Below, one piece after another: positions 8,222-18,214 of a stretch of DNA of 18,297 nt. Origin of the DNA: Lojkania enalia (lineage: Eukaryota; Ascomycota; Dothideomycetes; Pleosporales); NCBI GenBank assembly GCA_010094045.1, contig ML986634.1:247812-266108 (forward strand), in the 5' to 3' direction. The position numbers and the translations under genes are program-made. The notes beneath the pieces were generated by a model. That model saw only the letters and a list, made by a program, of their open reading frames with translations, was not told the origin of the DNA and made no database searches. Numbering within the stretch: position 1 is the first letter of the stretch; each line of letters begins with the position of its first letter.

Positions 8222-10234
8222 ATGGAGGTAAACTACCGTTATCATTGTGCGGATATCCCAGCGCTAAAATGCTTGTCTCAACGCCCACAAGAAGTTCTCT
8301 ATAAGACTATAAGAGAATCTAGTTGGGGTGGCTGCGCGTTCTGTCGCTTGATTGCCTGGCTCTTCCGGCAGTTTGAAAACTACGATTCCCAGCAGAAAGA
8401 TGCTAGGCAGGCCATGAGAATATCGATCGTACAGCGAACCCACAGGTTACAAATGAATCTATTTAATTTTGAGCAAAGCGGCCGTAGAAAGTTCTTCAAG
8501 AGCTACGCATTATTTTCCGCTGGGGGTGAGTGGTTTTAACAACGACATAATTGTTCACCGTGGTAATGGAGCAGCTCTGTAGACGGTGAAATCAGCGGGA
8601 TTCCTAAGTGTAAAATCTACCAATCAACTGGTTCGGAAGATTCCTTCTCGCAAGCGGCAATATGGGTTAATACTTGTCTAAAATTTCACCGAAATCTATG
8701 CCACAGCACGTCAGAGAGTACACAGCCACTCCCAGACCGCATACTGGACATTGACCCTGCTCTGGAGGATATGATAATACTACGAGACTCACAGAGCTCA
8801 TCTGGAATCTCTGGACCATACGCTTGTTTAAGCCATTGCTGGGGCGGCTATCAACCTTTAAAAACTACGAAGGAAACTTTATTGATACACATGCAGGGGA
8901 TCCACTGGGAAAGATTACCGAAGACATTTCAAGACGCTATTGCATATGCTCGAAGTCTCAATATCAATAAAATCTGGATTGATTCTTTGTGCATTATCCA
9001 GGATGACATGACAGACTGGGCCAAACAATCCGCGCTAATGGCCAAGATCTACCGCAACGCCATTCTTACGATTAGTGCAACAGCAGCACAAGGGCCAAAT
9101 TCTGGCTTATTTAGGGAGCAAATGGTGACTTTGGGGGCTCTGGAGTTACCCCAATTCTTGCAAAATCAAGGAGGTCCTCGAATTTATTATCGATATCTCG
9201 CGCGGCACGAAGAGGAACAAGATCAACCGCTATTGCATCGAGCTTGGGCACTTCAGGAGCGACTCTTGTCACCTCGCGTGCTACACTTTGGCGCAACTGA
9301 AATAATGTGGGAGTGTATGGAAACTTCGTGTTGTGAATGCGGTGGTGAAATGTATGATTTTTATCTTCGTGACTGGGAGAAGAAACAGCTACATCCAACG
9401 ACCCTCGTAAATTCAACAGCTAGCCGTACTGCAACAGGATGGAGATGTCTCGTCTACCATTACTCAATGATGAGACTTACCATACCTAACGATATCTTTC
9501 CTGCTATTTCGGGGGCCGCAAAAGTCATAGCAGAGAGTCTGAGGCAAAGAGGTATTTCATCCACCTATATTGCCGGCATGTGGAAACAATCATTTATTGA
9601 AGAATGTTTGTGGCATACGGAGACGGATTACCTGTCACTGCCCTTGAGAAGACCTCTAACTTACAGGGCCCCGACCTTCTCGTGGGCTTCCGTTATAGCC
9701 GATGATTCAAACTCCCGCTTGTTCTACCCGGTTGAACTCCTAAGAATTGATACAGTCGAGAGGTGGGGAAAGACATCTCTCACCCTCCATGCCAAGTTGT
9801 TAGGAGCATATTGCGAATTACAAAGCTCGGATGAAACGGGTAGGGTAAATTCAGCATTTGTTGTACTATCTGGCCTTTTGATGCAAGACACAATCCAATT
9901 ATCTACAGGAATTCCAACGCTCGCTAATTGGAAGGGCGATCATAACACTGTCTTTCGCCCAGACTACAATCTCCGGGACAAAGGGCAATATCACGTCGAA
10001 GATCGCTCAATTGTTTGGTGTTTGCAGCTTGCAACTCTTAATTTCCCGCCCCGGATCTATTACAAACATTATTTTTTAGTGCTTCGGCGCGTTGAAGGAG
10101 AGAATGATGAAGTATACGAGCGCATTGGGCTTTTCATGCACTACTATATGGGAAGAGCTGAAATGGGGAGAGAAATTATAGAGGAAAGATCTAAAGGTGC
10201 TCTTCGGGAAGATGCGGTTGTAAAAATAATATAG
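8222..10234 (+). CDS. HET-domain (heterokaryon incompatibility) protein
   Basis: Model: exons 8222-8525 and 8583-10234, 651 residues, with a 57-bp intron (GTGAGT...CTGTAG) whose splicing makes Asp102. Without splicing exon 1 ends at a TAA. HET proteins act in vegetative incompatibility and related non-self responses, where activation leads to cell death after fusion of unlike hyphae; the mechanism is not settled for most. The N-terminal region has the usual Cys-rich segment (GGCAFCRLIAWL, about residues 37-48). The HET domain begins with YACLSHCWGG (181-190), continues with LPKTFQDAI and WIDSLCIIQDD (233-243), then AKIYRNAILTISATAA. RAWALQERLLSPRVLHFG (about 321-338) and WECMETSCCECGG follow, the standard downstream signature. 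The long C-terminal part (about 350-651) has no repeat or second domain I recognise. Length and motifs suggest an intact gene. Upstream ATG 8218 is in another frame. Confidence 0.9.
8526..8582 (+). other. Intron of the HET gene
   Basis: GTGAGT donor and CTGTAG acceptor, phase 1. Splicing connects the Cys-rich N-terminus to the frame carrying the HET domain; retention would stop translation at 8537-8539. Confidence 0.75.
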
Positions 10235-10961
10235 AAATAGTTGCACTACCATTTTCCAATATGCTGTCGGCCTGTGTCTACTCGTAATCGTTCGGAGATA
10301 TTGTGTCTAAGCTCGGCCGAGGTTAGTGACCTAAGAGTGGCATGAATTCTCTTCTGACTAGTATCGGGCTACTGTTCCAATCCTCCGGGTTTTATGAGTA
10401 TGTGGGACTAGTTGCGCCGTTTCCGAAAGGCATCTGATGGATTGATTTGCTTACCACTCAGAATGTCAAGGTTTCTAGTGAAAACCAACGATTGGGTCGC
10501 TGAAGTATCTTTTAGATAAACGCGTTGAATAAAGGCAAGTCCCCGCCTATTCAGCTGGAGTAGATGAATGACTATTCTCGATGCGAAATACGTTCCGGAT
10601 AGCATGGCATACTTGGATACAAATGATGGGAATAATCAAAGTGAAGGGCATTGGTAAATAGTGTCGGCCGAACTCGGTCTCGGAGCCTATCGTAACGCCG
10701 ATGTTTGAGGTCCAGTATAGTGGTAACGGATACCATTGCACCTCACCTGCATATTTTAATAGACGTAACCACTCCTCTGGGACAACTACTTCTGTGTTCG
10801 CTGTACGAAGGCTCCGAGAGCGCGACTGGCGTAAAGATAGGCACATATTCGTAGGTGTATAAAGCCTTTAATATCGTAACTTCAGGACCGATTTCTTTTC
10901 CGCAGAACCTGACTCACTTGTATCTTCATATAACTTATTAACTTCATTTATTACGTGAATA
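10235..10961. other. Intergenic region between the HET and P450 genes
   Basis: Two overlapping minus-strand frames (10846-10547, 99 codons; 10605-10408, 65 codons) look mildly coding-like, for example NTEVVVPEEWLRLLKYAG and SLVFTRNLDILSGKQ, but neither shows a family motif. They might be pieces of one decayed gene. The P450 promoter must lie at the right end; an AT-rich stretch precedes its ATG. Confidence 0.4.
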
Positions 10962-12699
10962 ATGCTATCTTTTCCGCTTTTGTTCTGTATTGCATTTCTT
11001 GGCGTAGTAGTGCTCAAAATATTTACTGTCGGATACCACAAACATAACCCAAACTCGGAGTCTTCGCTAATTACAACAGACTATCTTGAGAGGAATTCGG
11101 AGCCCCATTTCGAGTATCCCTGGCCCTTGGTACTCCCAATGGACGTTCATTGTCCTCCAGTACCATTGGCTTCGCGGCCAAAGAGCCTTGTATGTTGAAC
11201 GGCTCCACCAGAAATACGGTCCGCGAGTTTATGAGCTTCTTCCTTGAACTACAATATCATTAACGTGTTACCAGGCCCCGTCGTTCGTATTTCTCCAAAT
11301 GAGGTCGAGTTCTCGTCCATAACAGCGGCGAAACGAATCCACAGCCACCGCGCCCCGTTTCCAAAAGCAGTCTTCTACGACAAGATCAGGATTCAGAGCA
11401 TGCTTCCAAACGTTTTTAATTCAACAGATTTTGACTATCATGCGCGACACCGTCGTCTTCTCTCAGCTCCAATTTCGCAATCGCACCTAAAGGCCGTAGA
11501 AGGAGTCGTGAAAGCAAGAGCAGACCTCGCAGTGCAAAGAATTAGAGAAGAGATGAAGACAAGGGGTGCTGCGGATGTGCTGAAATGGTGGCAGTTCATG
11601 GCCACCGATGTGATCGGGGAGCTGACATTTGGGGACAGCTTCAGGATGCTAGAGCAAGGAAGGGTCTGTAATTCCTTTATTCTCAACATGACTCTCATAG
11701 GCTGATAATCTATGACGAATAGGTAAATCAATATATCAAGGATCTAAACATGGTAGGCATGTTTGCAAGCTTGCGTACTACTTTCCCTACTACCGTCAAG
11801 TTCGCTAGTTATCTGCCGATCCCGATCTTTCGCAATCACAATGCAACGATGGATAGATTACGCTCGTACACCCGGGAATCACTACAACGTTATAGAAGCC
11901 TTGTGGCTGCCGATCCATGGAATCCGAAGCCAACACTCTTCACGAACCTTTTCCGTGCCGGTGAAGAAGGTCTCTCGCAAGATGAAATTGAGACAGATGC
12001 TCAAGCCTATATTGTTGCTGGGAGCGACACCACATCTCAGACTATGACTTATTTGACTTGGGCTGTTTGTCGGGATAGTGCAATAAAGCAAAGGCTAGTT
12101 GAAGAGGTAGCTAGTCTACCAGATGATTATATAGATGACCATTTGATGAAATTGCATTATCTGAACCAGGTTATCGAGGAGACTCTCCGATTATACGCTG
12201 CTGCCCCTTCGGGACTTCCACGAGAGGTACCCAAGGGTGGATGCGAGATTGATGGATACTGGATGCCCGGAGGATTGACAGTTGCGACTCAGGCGTACAG
12301 CATGCATAGGAACCCTGCTATTTATATCGATCCAGAAAGGTATGTTTCCACGGTACTATATTTACTGCCCAATTATTCAACTAAAAACACGTAGATTTAA
12401 TCCTTCCCGATGGGAGAATGCTTCAAAGGAAATGAAAGACTCTTGGATGCCTTTTGGTGGAGGTTCGCGCAGTATGCACCGCAATCCTAAAATTTATTAT
12501 TAAGCTAATAATTCATTTAGCATGTATTGGAATGCACCTTGCCAAGATGGAACTTCGCAGGGCGACTGCGGAGTTCTTCCGAACATTCCCTTACGCGAGA
12601 GTATCTTCATTAGAGAGCTTTGATGACGCGGACATGGAACAAGTGACATACTTTCTTGTCTACCCTAAAGGGAAGAAATGCCTGATACAAGCATCATGA
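10962..12699 (+). CDS. Cytochrome P450 monooxygenase (six exons)
   Basis: Haem-thiolate oxygenase, anchored in the ER membrane by residues 1-22 (LLFCIAFLGVVVLKIF). Model: exons 10962-11027, 11080-11218, 11275-11663, 11723-12339, 12395-12471 and 12521-12699; introns of 52, 56, 59, 55 and 49 bp; 488 residues, normal for fungal P450s. Motifs in order: Pro hinge SSIPGPWY, YGPVVRISPNEVEF, FMATDVIGELTFG, I-helix AGSDTT (297-302), K-helix ExxR (EETLR, 351-354), PERF (402-405) and haem loop FGGGSRTCIG with ligand Cys431. Introns 1 and 2 repair what looks like a frameshift near the N-terminus: intron 1 has a GCTAATTACAACAG end and leads straight into the PGP hinge. The sequence resembles fungal secondary-metabolism P450s of the averantin/versicolorin/trichothecene type, but I cannot name the family number or substrate. 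No cluster partner (polyketide synthase, terpene cyclase, transporter) lies in the window. The stop is about 100 bp from RIPped DNA, yet no RIP-type stop codons are present. Confidence 0.92.
12472..12520 (+). other. P450 intron 5, carrying an in-frame echo of a P450 motif
   Basis: GTATGC donor, GCTAATAA branch region, TTTAG acceptor, 49 bp, phase 1. It interrupts the haem-binding loop between Arg429 and Cys431; Thr430 is split. Read without splicing, the frame continues as SMHRNPKIYY and then stops at 12502-12504. That peptide nearly repeats residues 391-399 of the same protein (SMHRNPAIY). Confidence 0.75.
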
Positions 12700-13606
12700 T
12701 TAATCGAGGACGGGAGAGGCGAATTTAGCTGATACTACGAGGACATTAAAATGAAAAAAAGATACCTAGGAGCTATGTTTCATTTCAGGGGAAATCTGAA
12801 AAGACGTACTTTAATCTACGCTATAAACGTATTTTAAAGTTTAAAGTAATACTCCCAGATATTTATATTTTCTATAAAGTTATTATAAAGTTAACTTTAA
12901 ATACCTAATACTAAAATTAGTAAGTTATTTAGGGATAGTTTTAGTTAAAGATAGAACACTTAAATTACTATTTATAAATTATATATCTTAAATAGTAATA
13001 GAATAAAAAAAAGCATATTATTAGAAATTAAGCTACTCTTCTAATACTTCTATATTATATATATTATAAGGGCTCGTTAGATATCCTATAAATTTTACTT
13101 CCAGCCTCTAATATAGTCTAAATATACTACGCTATATTAATTATAGATAAATAAATGCTAATTTAAAAAGATTCTATTATTTTTAATATAAGTTTAAGTT
13201 ATATACCTAGTTAGCTATATAGCCTTTAACTAAGGAGTCTTATATACTATATATTCTCCTATTATATCTTAACTAAAAGGTTAAGAGAATACTATAATAT
13301 ACTATTAATATATCTATCTATACTACCTTATATAGTTTCTACCCCCTCCTATTTATACTTAGAATTAAACTAAGCTAGATATACTCCTATAAATTTACCT
13401 TTAAAAGAATATTTTAAAGAATATTTAGTATTTATTTAAATATTATTAGATTTATTCTAAACTTATTTATAATAGTTCTAATCTTAACTATTCTTTTTAA
13501 AAAGCCTAGTAAGTTTATATATAGTAATATTAAGAACTATTAAAGTAAGTATAGCTTATAATATAATTAGTAGAACTATTCTATATAATTTTATACGTAT
13601 AGTTAG
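12700..13606. other. P450 3' flank passing into RIP-mutated DNA
   Basis: The first 100 bases after the P450 stop have ordinary composition. From about 12800 the sequence becomes extremely AT-rich, dense in TpA and stops in all frames, up to the LTR at 13607. No element can be identified in it; it is probably another RIPped repeat into which the Gypsy element inserted. Confidence 0.5.
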
Positions 13607-13689
13607 TGTAATAATACGAAGAAATCGTTCCACGAAAAGCTTTACATGTAATCTTATCCTAAAGCTTTTCGCTTATCTTATCCTACCCC
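13607..13689. repeat. Left LTR, 83-bp part shared with the right copy
   Basis: It begins TGTAATAATACGAAG and matches 18215-18297 at 72 of 83 positions; all 11 differences are transitions, as RIP predicts. The TG at the edge fits an LTR terminus. The inner end cannot be fixed because the right copy runs out of the window; less-mutated C-rich sequence continues to about 13860 and may be LTR. Confidence 0.75.
13633..13671. repeat. Perfect 12-bp inverted repeat (hairpin) inside the left LTR
   Basis: CGAAAAGCTTTA at 13633-13644 and its exact reverse complement TAAAGCTTTTCG at 13660-13671 are separated by 15 nt. In the right LTR the last two stem bases are changed by transitions. A transcript could form this hairpin. 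Confidence 0.8.
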
Positions 13690-14462
13690 CAGCTCCGCCC
13701 CTTTTCCCATCCATATATAGTTGCATACTCCCTTATAAGTAGCTTAGTAGTTCTTCTATATCCTTTTATATAAGGCCTATAGGTGTTAATAGAATTCCTA
13801 GGTCCCTAAACCCCTACACACTCCTATATACCTCTAAGTAGATTTGTGCCGCATTCGGACCTATTATCTTGCCTATGCTATTATAGTTAGCTTAATATAG
13901 AACGTATAGATTATACCTCTAAAAATAAAGTAATTTTAATAAGTTTTACTATAATAAATATAATAGAAACTTGCGATAGAGGTTAGATAAGTTATAAGAA
14001 ATAAGAAACCTCTAAACTTTTTTAAAATATACTTAACTTTAGTTAAAGAAATCCGTTTATTAGAGTATTCTTATAGTAGATTTTAAAGTCTCTATAGTAT
14101 TACTATACTATTTAGCTCCTAGAATAGAGGTAGAAGTTACTTTAGAAGTAATACTATTTAAAAGTATCGAATAAAATATATATACTCTAAAATAATATTA
14201 CTAACCTATATACTACTAGTATATATAATAACCACTGCTATAGTCGTATATATACCGGGGTTTATTTACGTTAGGTTGGTTAGAGGTAGTAGCTTTAGTA
14301 AAGAGAGAGTATTAGAATCGCCGGTTCTTCGAATATAATAAGTATATTTAGAAGTCTAATATAGTAATAAGATAAATCTACGAGAATAACTATATAGGAC
14401 TTAATCTACTAAGAAGATCTTCCGTCTTATATAGTTAGGTCTAAGACTGCTAAGCCTAGCTT

Positions 14463-14489
14463 ATTAGGTCTATTAGGTCTGTTAGGTCC
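14463..14489. repeat. Short tandem repeat, three 9-bp units
   Basis: ATTAGGTCT, ATTAGGTCT, GTTAGGTCC in tandem inside the region between the left LTR and the chromodomain, followed by a run of C. Confidence 0.7.
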
Positions 14490-15133
14490 CCCCTACTATA
14501 CCTAATACTTCTACTATTATTACGTATATAGGTTGTACTATACCTTATTATCTAGCTAATTATCTCCCTAGTTCCTATAGTCCTACTACTTACTATCTAA
14601 TAATTAGTCCTTAATATACTTCTATACCGGTATAGTAGCTAATATTAGATTAAGCCCTAGTTATAGAGGCGGTATCTCTTAGCATTCTATATTTATAATA
14701 CCTACTCCCCCCTTTATAGGTTCGTCTTAAAACTCTTTAATCTATTACCTTATTTAATCTATCTAGGTATAGTATCCTACTATTTCTAGCAGCTTATTCT
14801 AGCTTCTAATATATTTTATATAGGTGTACTATAGTACTATATCTATATTTTTCCGTTCTAGGGTCGGTACTTTATATATTCTAGTAGGTCCTACTTAACT
14901 CGCGAGTATAGCTATATTCTTCTTTCTTTTCCCTTTCTACTATACTAAAGGTTTAACGCGAAAATACTTCTACCTATAACTATTATACTAGTTACTTAAT
15001 TCTTTTACTAGATATTATAATAGATCTATCTTACTATTATTTAAACTATTAGTCTGCAAACTATAACTACTATAGTAATACTACCCTTTCTTTTATATAT
15101 AGAGAATATTTTTCTTAGGGTTTGTCCTATAAT

Positions 15134-15560
15134 CTTTCTCTAACCGAGGATACCCTTCGCTATTTCTTAGCGAATATATTAAAGGCCTATAAGAAGTCTA
15201 CCTCTACCTATTAAGATTTTATAGCTGTTAAGAAAGAGGAGATTTATTACTTTAAGAAATCTACGTATTACTATTATATAGCTCTTTCTTATCTAGAGCG
15301 CGCTGAGAAACGCGTCTATTCTCTAAAGGAGTATAGTTTAGATTTAGAAAACGAGAGGTAAAGTTAATAGAAAAGTAGGAGAAGTTAGAGGAAGAGAAGA
15401 GGAGGTCTATCAGGTCTAAAGCGTCTTCTACTACTACTCTAAGTTCTATATAAGAGGCTTCTTCTATATTACTACTACTATTACTTCCTAACTAGGCTTT
15501 ACTTAATAACCTATTATTCTAGCCTTCTAGTAAAACTCCTTTAACTTTATAGTATAGTTA
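15134..15560 (+). pseudogene. Antisense coiled-coil-like open frame inside the Gypsy element
   Basis: On the plus strand, opposite to pol, 75 codons from 15134 to 15358 contain a single stop (TAA at about 15209), although neighbouring DNA is full of stops. The product is rich in Lys, Glu and Leu with long helical runs: TEDTLRYFLANILKAYKKST, then VKKEEIYYF, ALSYLERAEKRVYSLKEYS and LDLENER. After a one-base shift it goes on as KLIEK, one stop, EKLEEEKRRS and a Ser/Thr-rich tail to about 15560. This suggests a coiled-coil protein with one frameshift and light RIP damage. I do not recognise a named family. It could be an accessory antisense gene of the retroelement or part of another element nested in it. 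Confidence 0.4.
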
Positions 15561-15649
15561 GTTAAGTTCTATACTAGTTTCTATAAACTTTCCTCCTATA
15601 AGTATTCTTCCTACTTTACTAGATACTTCTACTAATGTCTAAACCGCTT

Positions 15650-15940
15650 TCTTACTAGTATATACTCTACTTTATATTTCTATTCCGGTTCTATATTAAT
15701 AGTTTCTTATAGTAGTACGTCGTTCGGCGCTGGTTTTAGTTTTAACTTATAAAATACCGGGTATATTTTTATATTACTTAATAGCTTTAGTTTAAAATTT
15801 ATAGATCTAACCTATTCTTTAATTAGAAATAGTCCTATTCTTTTATAATCCAGCTTTTTTATAGGTCTCTTAGTTTTTAAGTTTTTTATTAATAGGAAAA
15901 CTTTACCCCTCTTCTTAAAGGTTAGTTCTTTAATCCTTAA
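15650..15940 (-). pseudogene. Pol C-terminus: integrase GPY/F tail and chromodomain start
   Basis: Minus-strand reading gives FKKRGKVFLLIKNLKTKRP, KKLDYKRIGLFLI and KIYPVFY, which correspond to the Gypsy pattern F.GD.V.L..NL+T+RP, KLD.+.IGPF and KIHPVFH. Then comes ETINIEPE, one stop, and KYKVEY, the start of a chromodomain (E..YEVE.I). Chromodomains guide integration to heterochromatin by binding modified histone tails. Stops and substitutions are RIP-type. Confidence 0.75.
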
Positions 15941-15999
15941 CTTATTAGCCTATTCTACTATTCTAAAGTTTCTTAACCGAATCTTTTCCTTAAGCTAAT

Positions 16000-16800
16000 T
16001 ATAGATTTCCTTTATTTCCTTAGCTTTCTAGTTTACTAGTAGAACTAGAGGTATATTCTTATTCTATTTCTAATATATAATAGCTTTCTATCTATAGTTA
16101 GCTTTAAAGAATATAGTCTCTATAGTACTCTATGTTATTTTATTATAGGCTATCTATACTATAGGTAATAATTCGACCTAGTTATTTTATTATTTATTAA
16201 TATATATTTTTAAATATATTTTTAAATTCTAGTTAACTTATTCTATTTAACTATTTATTTATAGGTAGAAGCTAGTTAATATTTATTATTAAATTCCGAT
16301 CTTTTCTATCTATCTCTACTAGTATTTAGATGTAAACAACTTATTTCTATCTAAAGTAATATACTTTAGAATTCTATACTCTATAAATACTATATATAAT
16401 AATTTATATACTAGTTTAAATACTATTATTATTTTTAATACTAGTCTAAAGTATATATATTTTATTAGTTAATCTACTATATTTATAATTATATCGCATC
16501 TTCTTTCTAATTCTAATTCTATTAATTCTAGTAATTTAGTTATAAAATTAATTATAATCTATTCCTATAGTCTTTTAGGTACTTCTAATAGCTATAAGAA
16601 TTTATAAAACTTATATCTTATAGCCTTATTTTTTCCGCATTCTAAATACTTATAAAGTATATTTTATACTTCTCTTCTTACGTTAGTAAGGGTAAAACTC
16701 TTCCTTAGCCTTTATTCTATTTCTACTACTTCTAAATGTTTCTATTCTAGTAATTTATATAATTCTTTTATTATCTACTAATATATATATAGGTATATAT
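16000..16800 (-). pseudogene. Gypsy integrase core, RIP-inactivated
   Basis: Read on the minus strand, about 16565-16440 gives INFITKLLEL, later CDIIINIVD, one stop, LIKYIYF. This follows the integrase pattern MDFI..LP.S......D.ILV.VDR.TK..HF. The first catalytic Asp reads Asn, a G-to-A change. Further left, KEIKEIYN...LKEKIRLRNFR matches the conserved helical stretch before the GPY/F tail. The upstream zinc-binding part is too damaged to mark. Confidence 0.65.
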
Positions 16801-17159
16801 ATAGTTGTTTCTAAGTTGCGTTTTTAATTATCTTTACTTCTTTACTACTTATTAGATATCGCTCTACTATCTATATATCTTTTAGCTTTTACTACTAAGT
16901 TTACTCTAACGTAGTTAGTTTTATAATTTAGGCAACTTGTAGGTAGTTATATATAAGAGATCTATCTAATTTCTATCTTAGGATCGTATCTCTTTCGTGT
17001 TTTTTCTTAGTTATATAGTTAGTTCTACGACTTAGTACATCTATAGCTATATTTTCTAACCCTTTCTAGTGTATTATTTTAAAGTTATAGTCTACTAGTC
17101 GTTCTACCTATTATATTTATCTTCTTATAAGTTCTTTTATTATTATAAAGTATATAAGG

Positions 17160-17400
17160 TTTTTATAATCTGTCTAAACTTCGAATAGATATTTAGTTTC
17201 TATTAAGTATACTCGCTATTCTCTTAATACTTTAACTATTACTAATAGTTTCTTATTATATATATTATAGTTAAGTTCTTCTAGTTTTATTTTCCTAGAA
17301 AAGTAGGCTTATAGCCTCTACTTTCCATCTTTATCTTACTAACTTAAGCAAACGCCTATTACTTTATCTAAAGTATTAGTTTCTACTTAGAATTACTTTT
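17160..17400 (-). pseudogene. Gypsy RNase H domain, RIP-inactivated
   Basis: Minus-strand reading gives ETNTLDKVIGVCLS (family ETDAS..VIGA.LSQ), then DKDGK, AYFSRKIKLEELNYNIYNKK (family AY.SRK...AE.NY.I.DKE), LLVIVKVLRE and YLFEV, one stop, TDYK (family V.TDH+NL). It removes RNA from RNA/DNA hybrids during reverse transcription. The first catalytic Asp reads Asn. Confidence 0.75.
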
Positions 17401-17799
17401 CTAGGTTTAGTATTCTTAATATTAATACTAAGGTAAAGCAGGCTTTTAGTTCTTTAAAAGCTTTTTACTATACTTCTTACTACTTAAACCCTTTTTCTTT
17501 CTTAGTAATCTCTATTAAGGGTGCTACTACTCTAGAGTACCTACTTATAAATTTTCTATAGAAATTCGCGAAGTTTAAGAAGAATTAAACTTATTTAACT
17601 AAGATAAATACTAGCTATTCTAGTATTACTTTAACCTTTTCTTATTCTATTTTAATACTATCTCTAGATATCTAAAACTCTAGGAACCCTATTTCTATTT
17701 TATAAAACTTATATTTCTCTAGAGCTATAAGTAACTTATACTCTTATAGTTTTACTAATACTTTTCTAATATATTTCTTATACTCTTTTAGCAATCTAT

Positions 17800-18031
17800 T
17801 TATATAGACTAGAATATTATCTAAATATACTATTATAAATATATCTAGATATTCTCTTAACGTATTATTTATAACTGTTTAGAAGGTTACTAGTATATTT
17901 ATAAGTCTAAATAGTATTACTAGATATTTAAAGAGACCTTCTCTTATCTTAAATACTATTTTCTATTTATAGCCCTCCTTTATCTAAATTTGGTAATATC
18001 CTTCTCTTATATTATAGTAATACCGTAATAC
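17800..18031 (-). pseudogene. Gypsy reverse transcriptase palm, 5'-truncated and RIP-inactivated
   Basis: From 18031 leftward: YYNIREGYYQI, one stop, IKEGYK, VFKIREGLFKYLVILF, then INNTLREYLDIFIIVYLDN and ILVY. This is the stretch ..IKEGDEWKTAF.T..G.FEYLVMPFGLTNAPATFQ..IN..L...LD.FV.VYLDDIL.Y of Gypsy RT. The catalytic YLDD at 17828-17817 reads YLDN, a G-to-A change. Nothing of the RT fingers is found further right. Confidence 0.8.
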
Positions 18032-18214
18032 CTCTACACCTATACTACCCTTATTATAATACTCGAACTAGCTATTAGTAATAGCTATTAGCTACTAGCT
18101 AGAATATAACCGACTTGTTATAATTATAATAGAGGAAGATTTTACCAACCTAGCTAACCTATATAGTAGTATAGACCTAACTACTATAAAAACCTATATA
18201 ATATAGATATTTCT

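Noticed and set aside
9111..9416. Minus-strand 101-codon frame within the HET gene
   Set aside because: Shadow of the HET coding region, which has clear family motifs on the plus strand.
11080..11218. Apparent frameshift in the P450 N-terminus (first frame runs to a stop at about 11196)
   Set aside because: A 52-bp intron (11028-11079) with a good branch and acceptor leads straight into the SSIPGPWY hinge in the correct frame, so the gene is not broken.
12282..12503. Separate small plus-strand gene ending in SMHRNPKIYY
   Set aside because: It is the P450 exon 5 frame read through introns 4 and 5; only 12395-12471 is coding.
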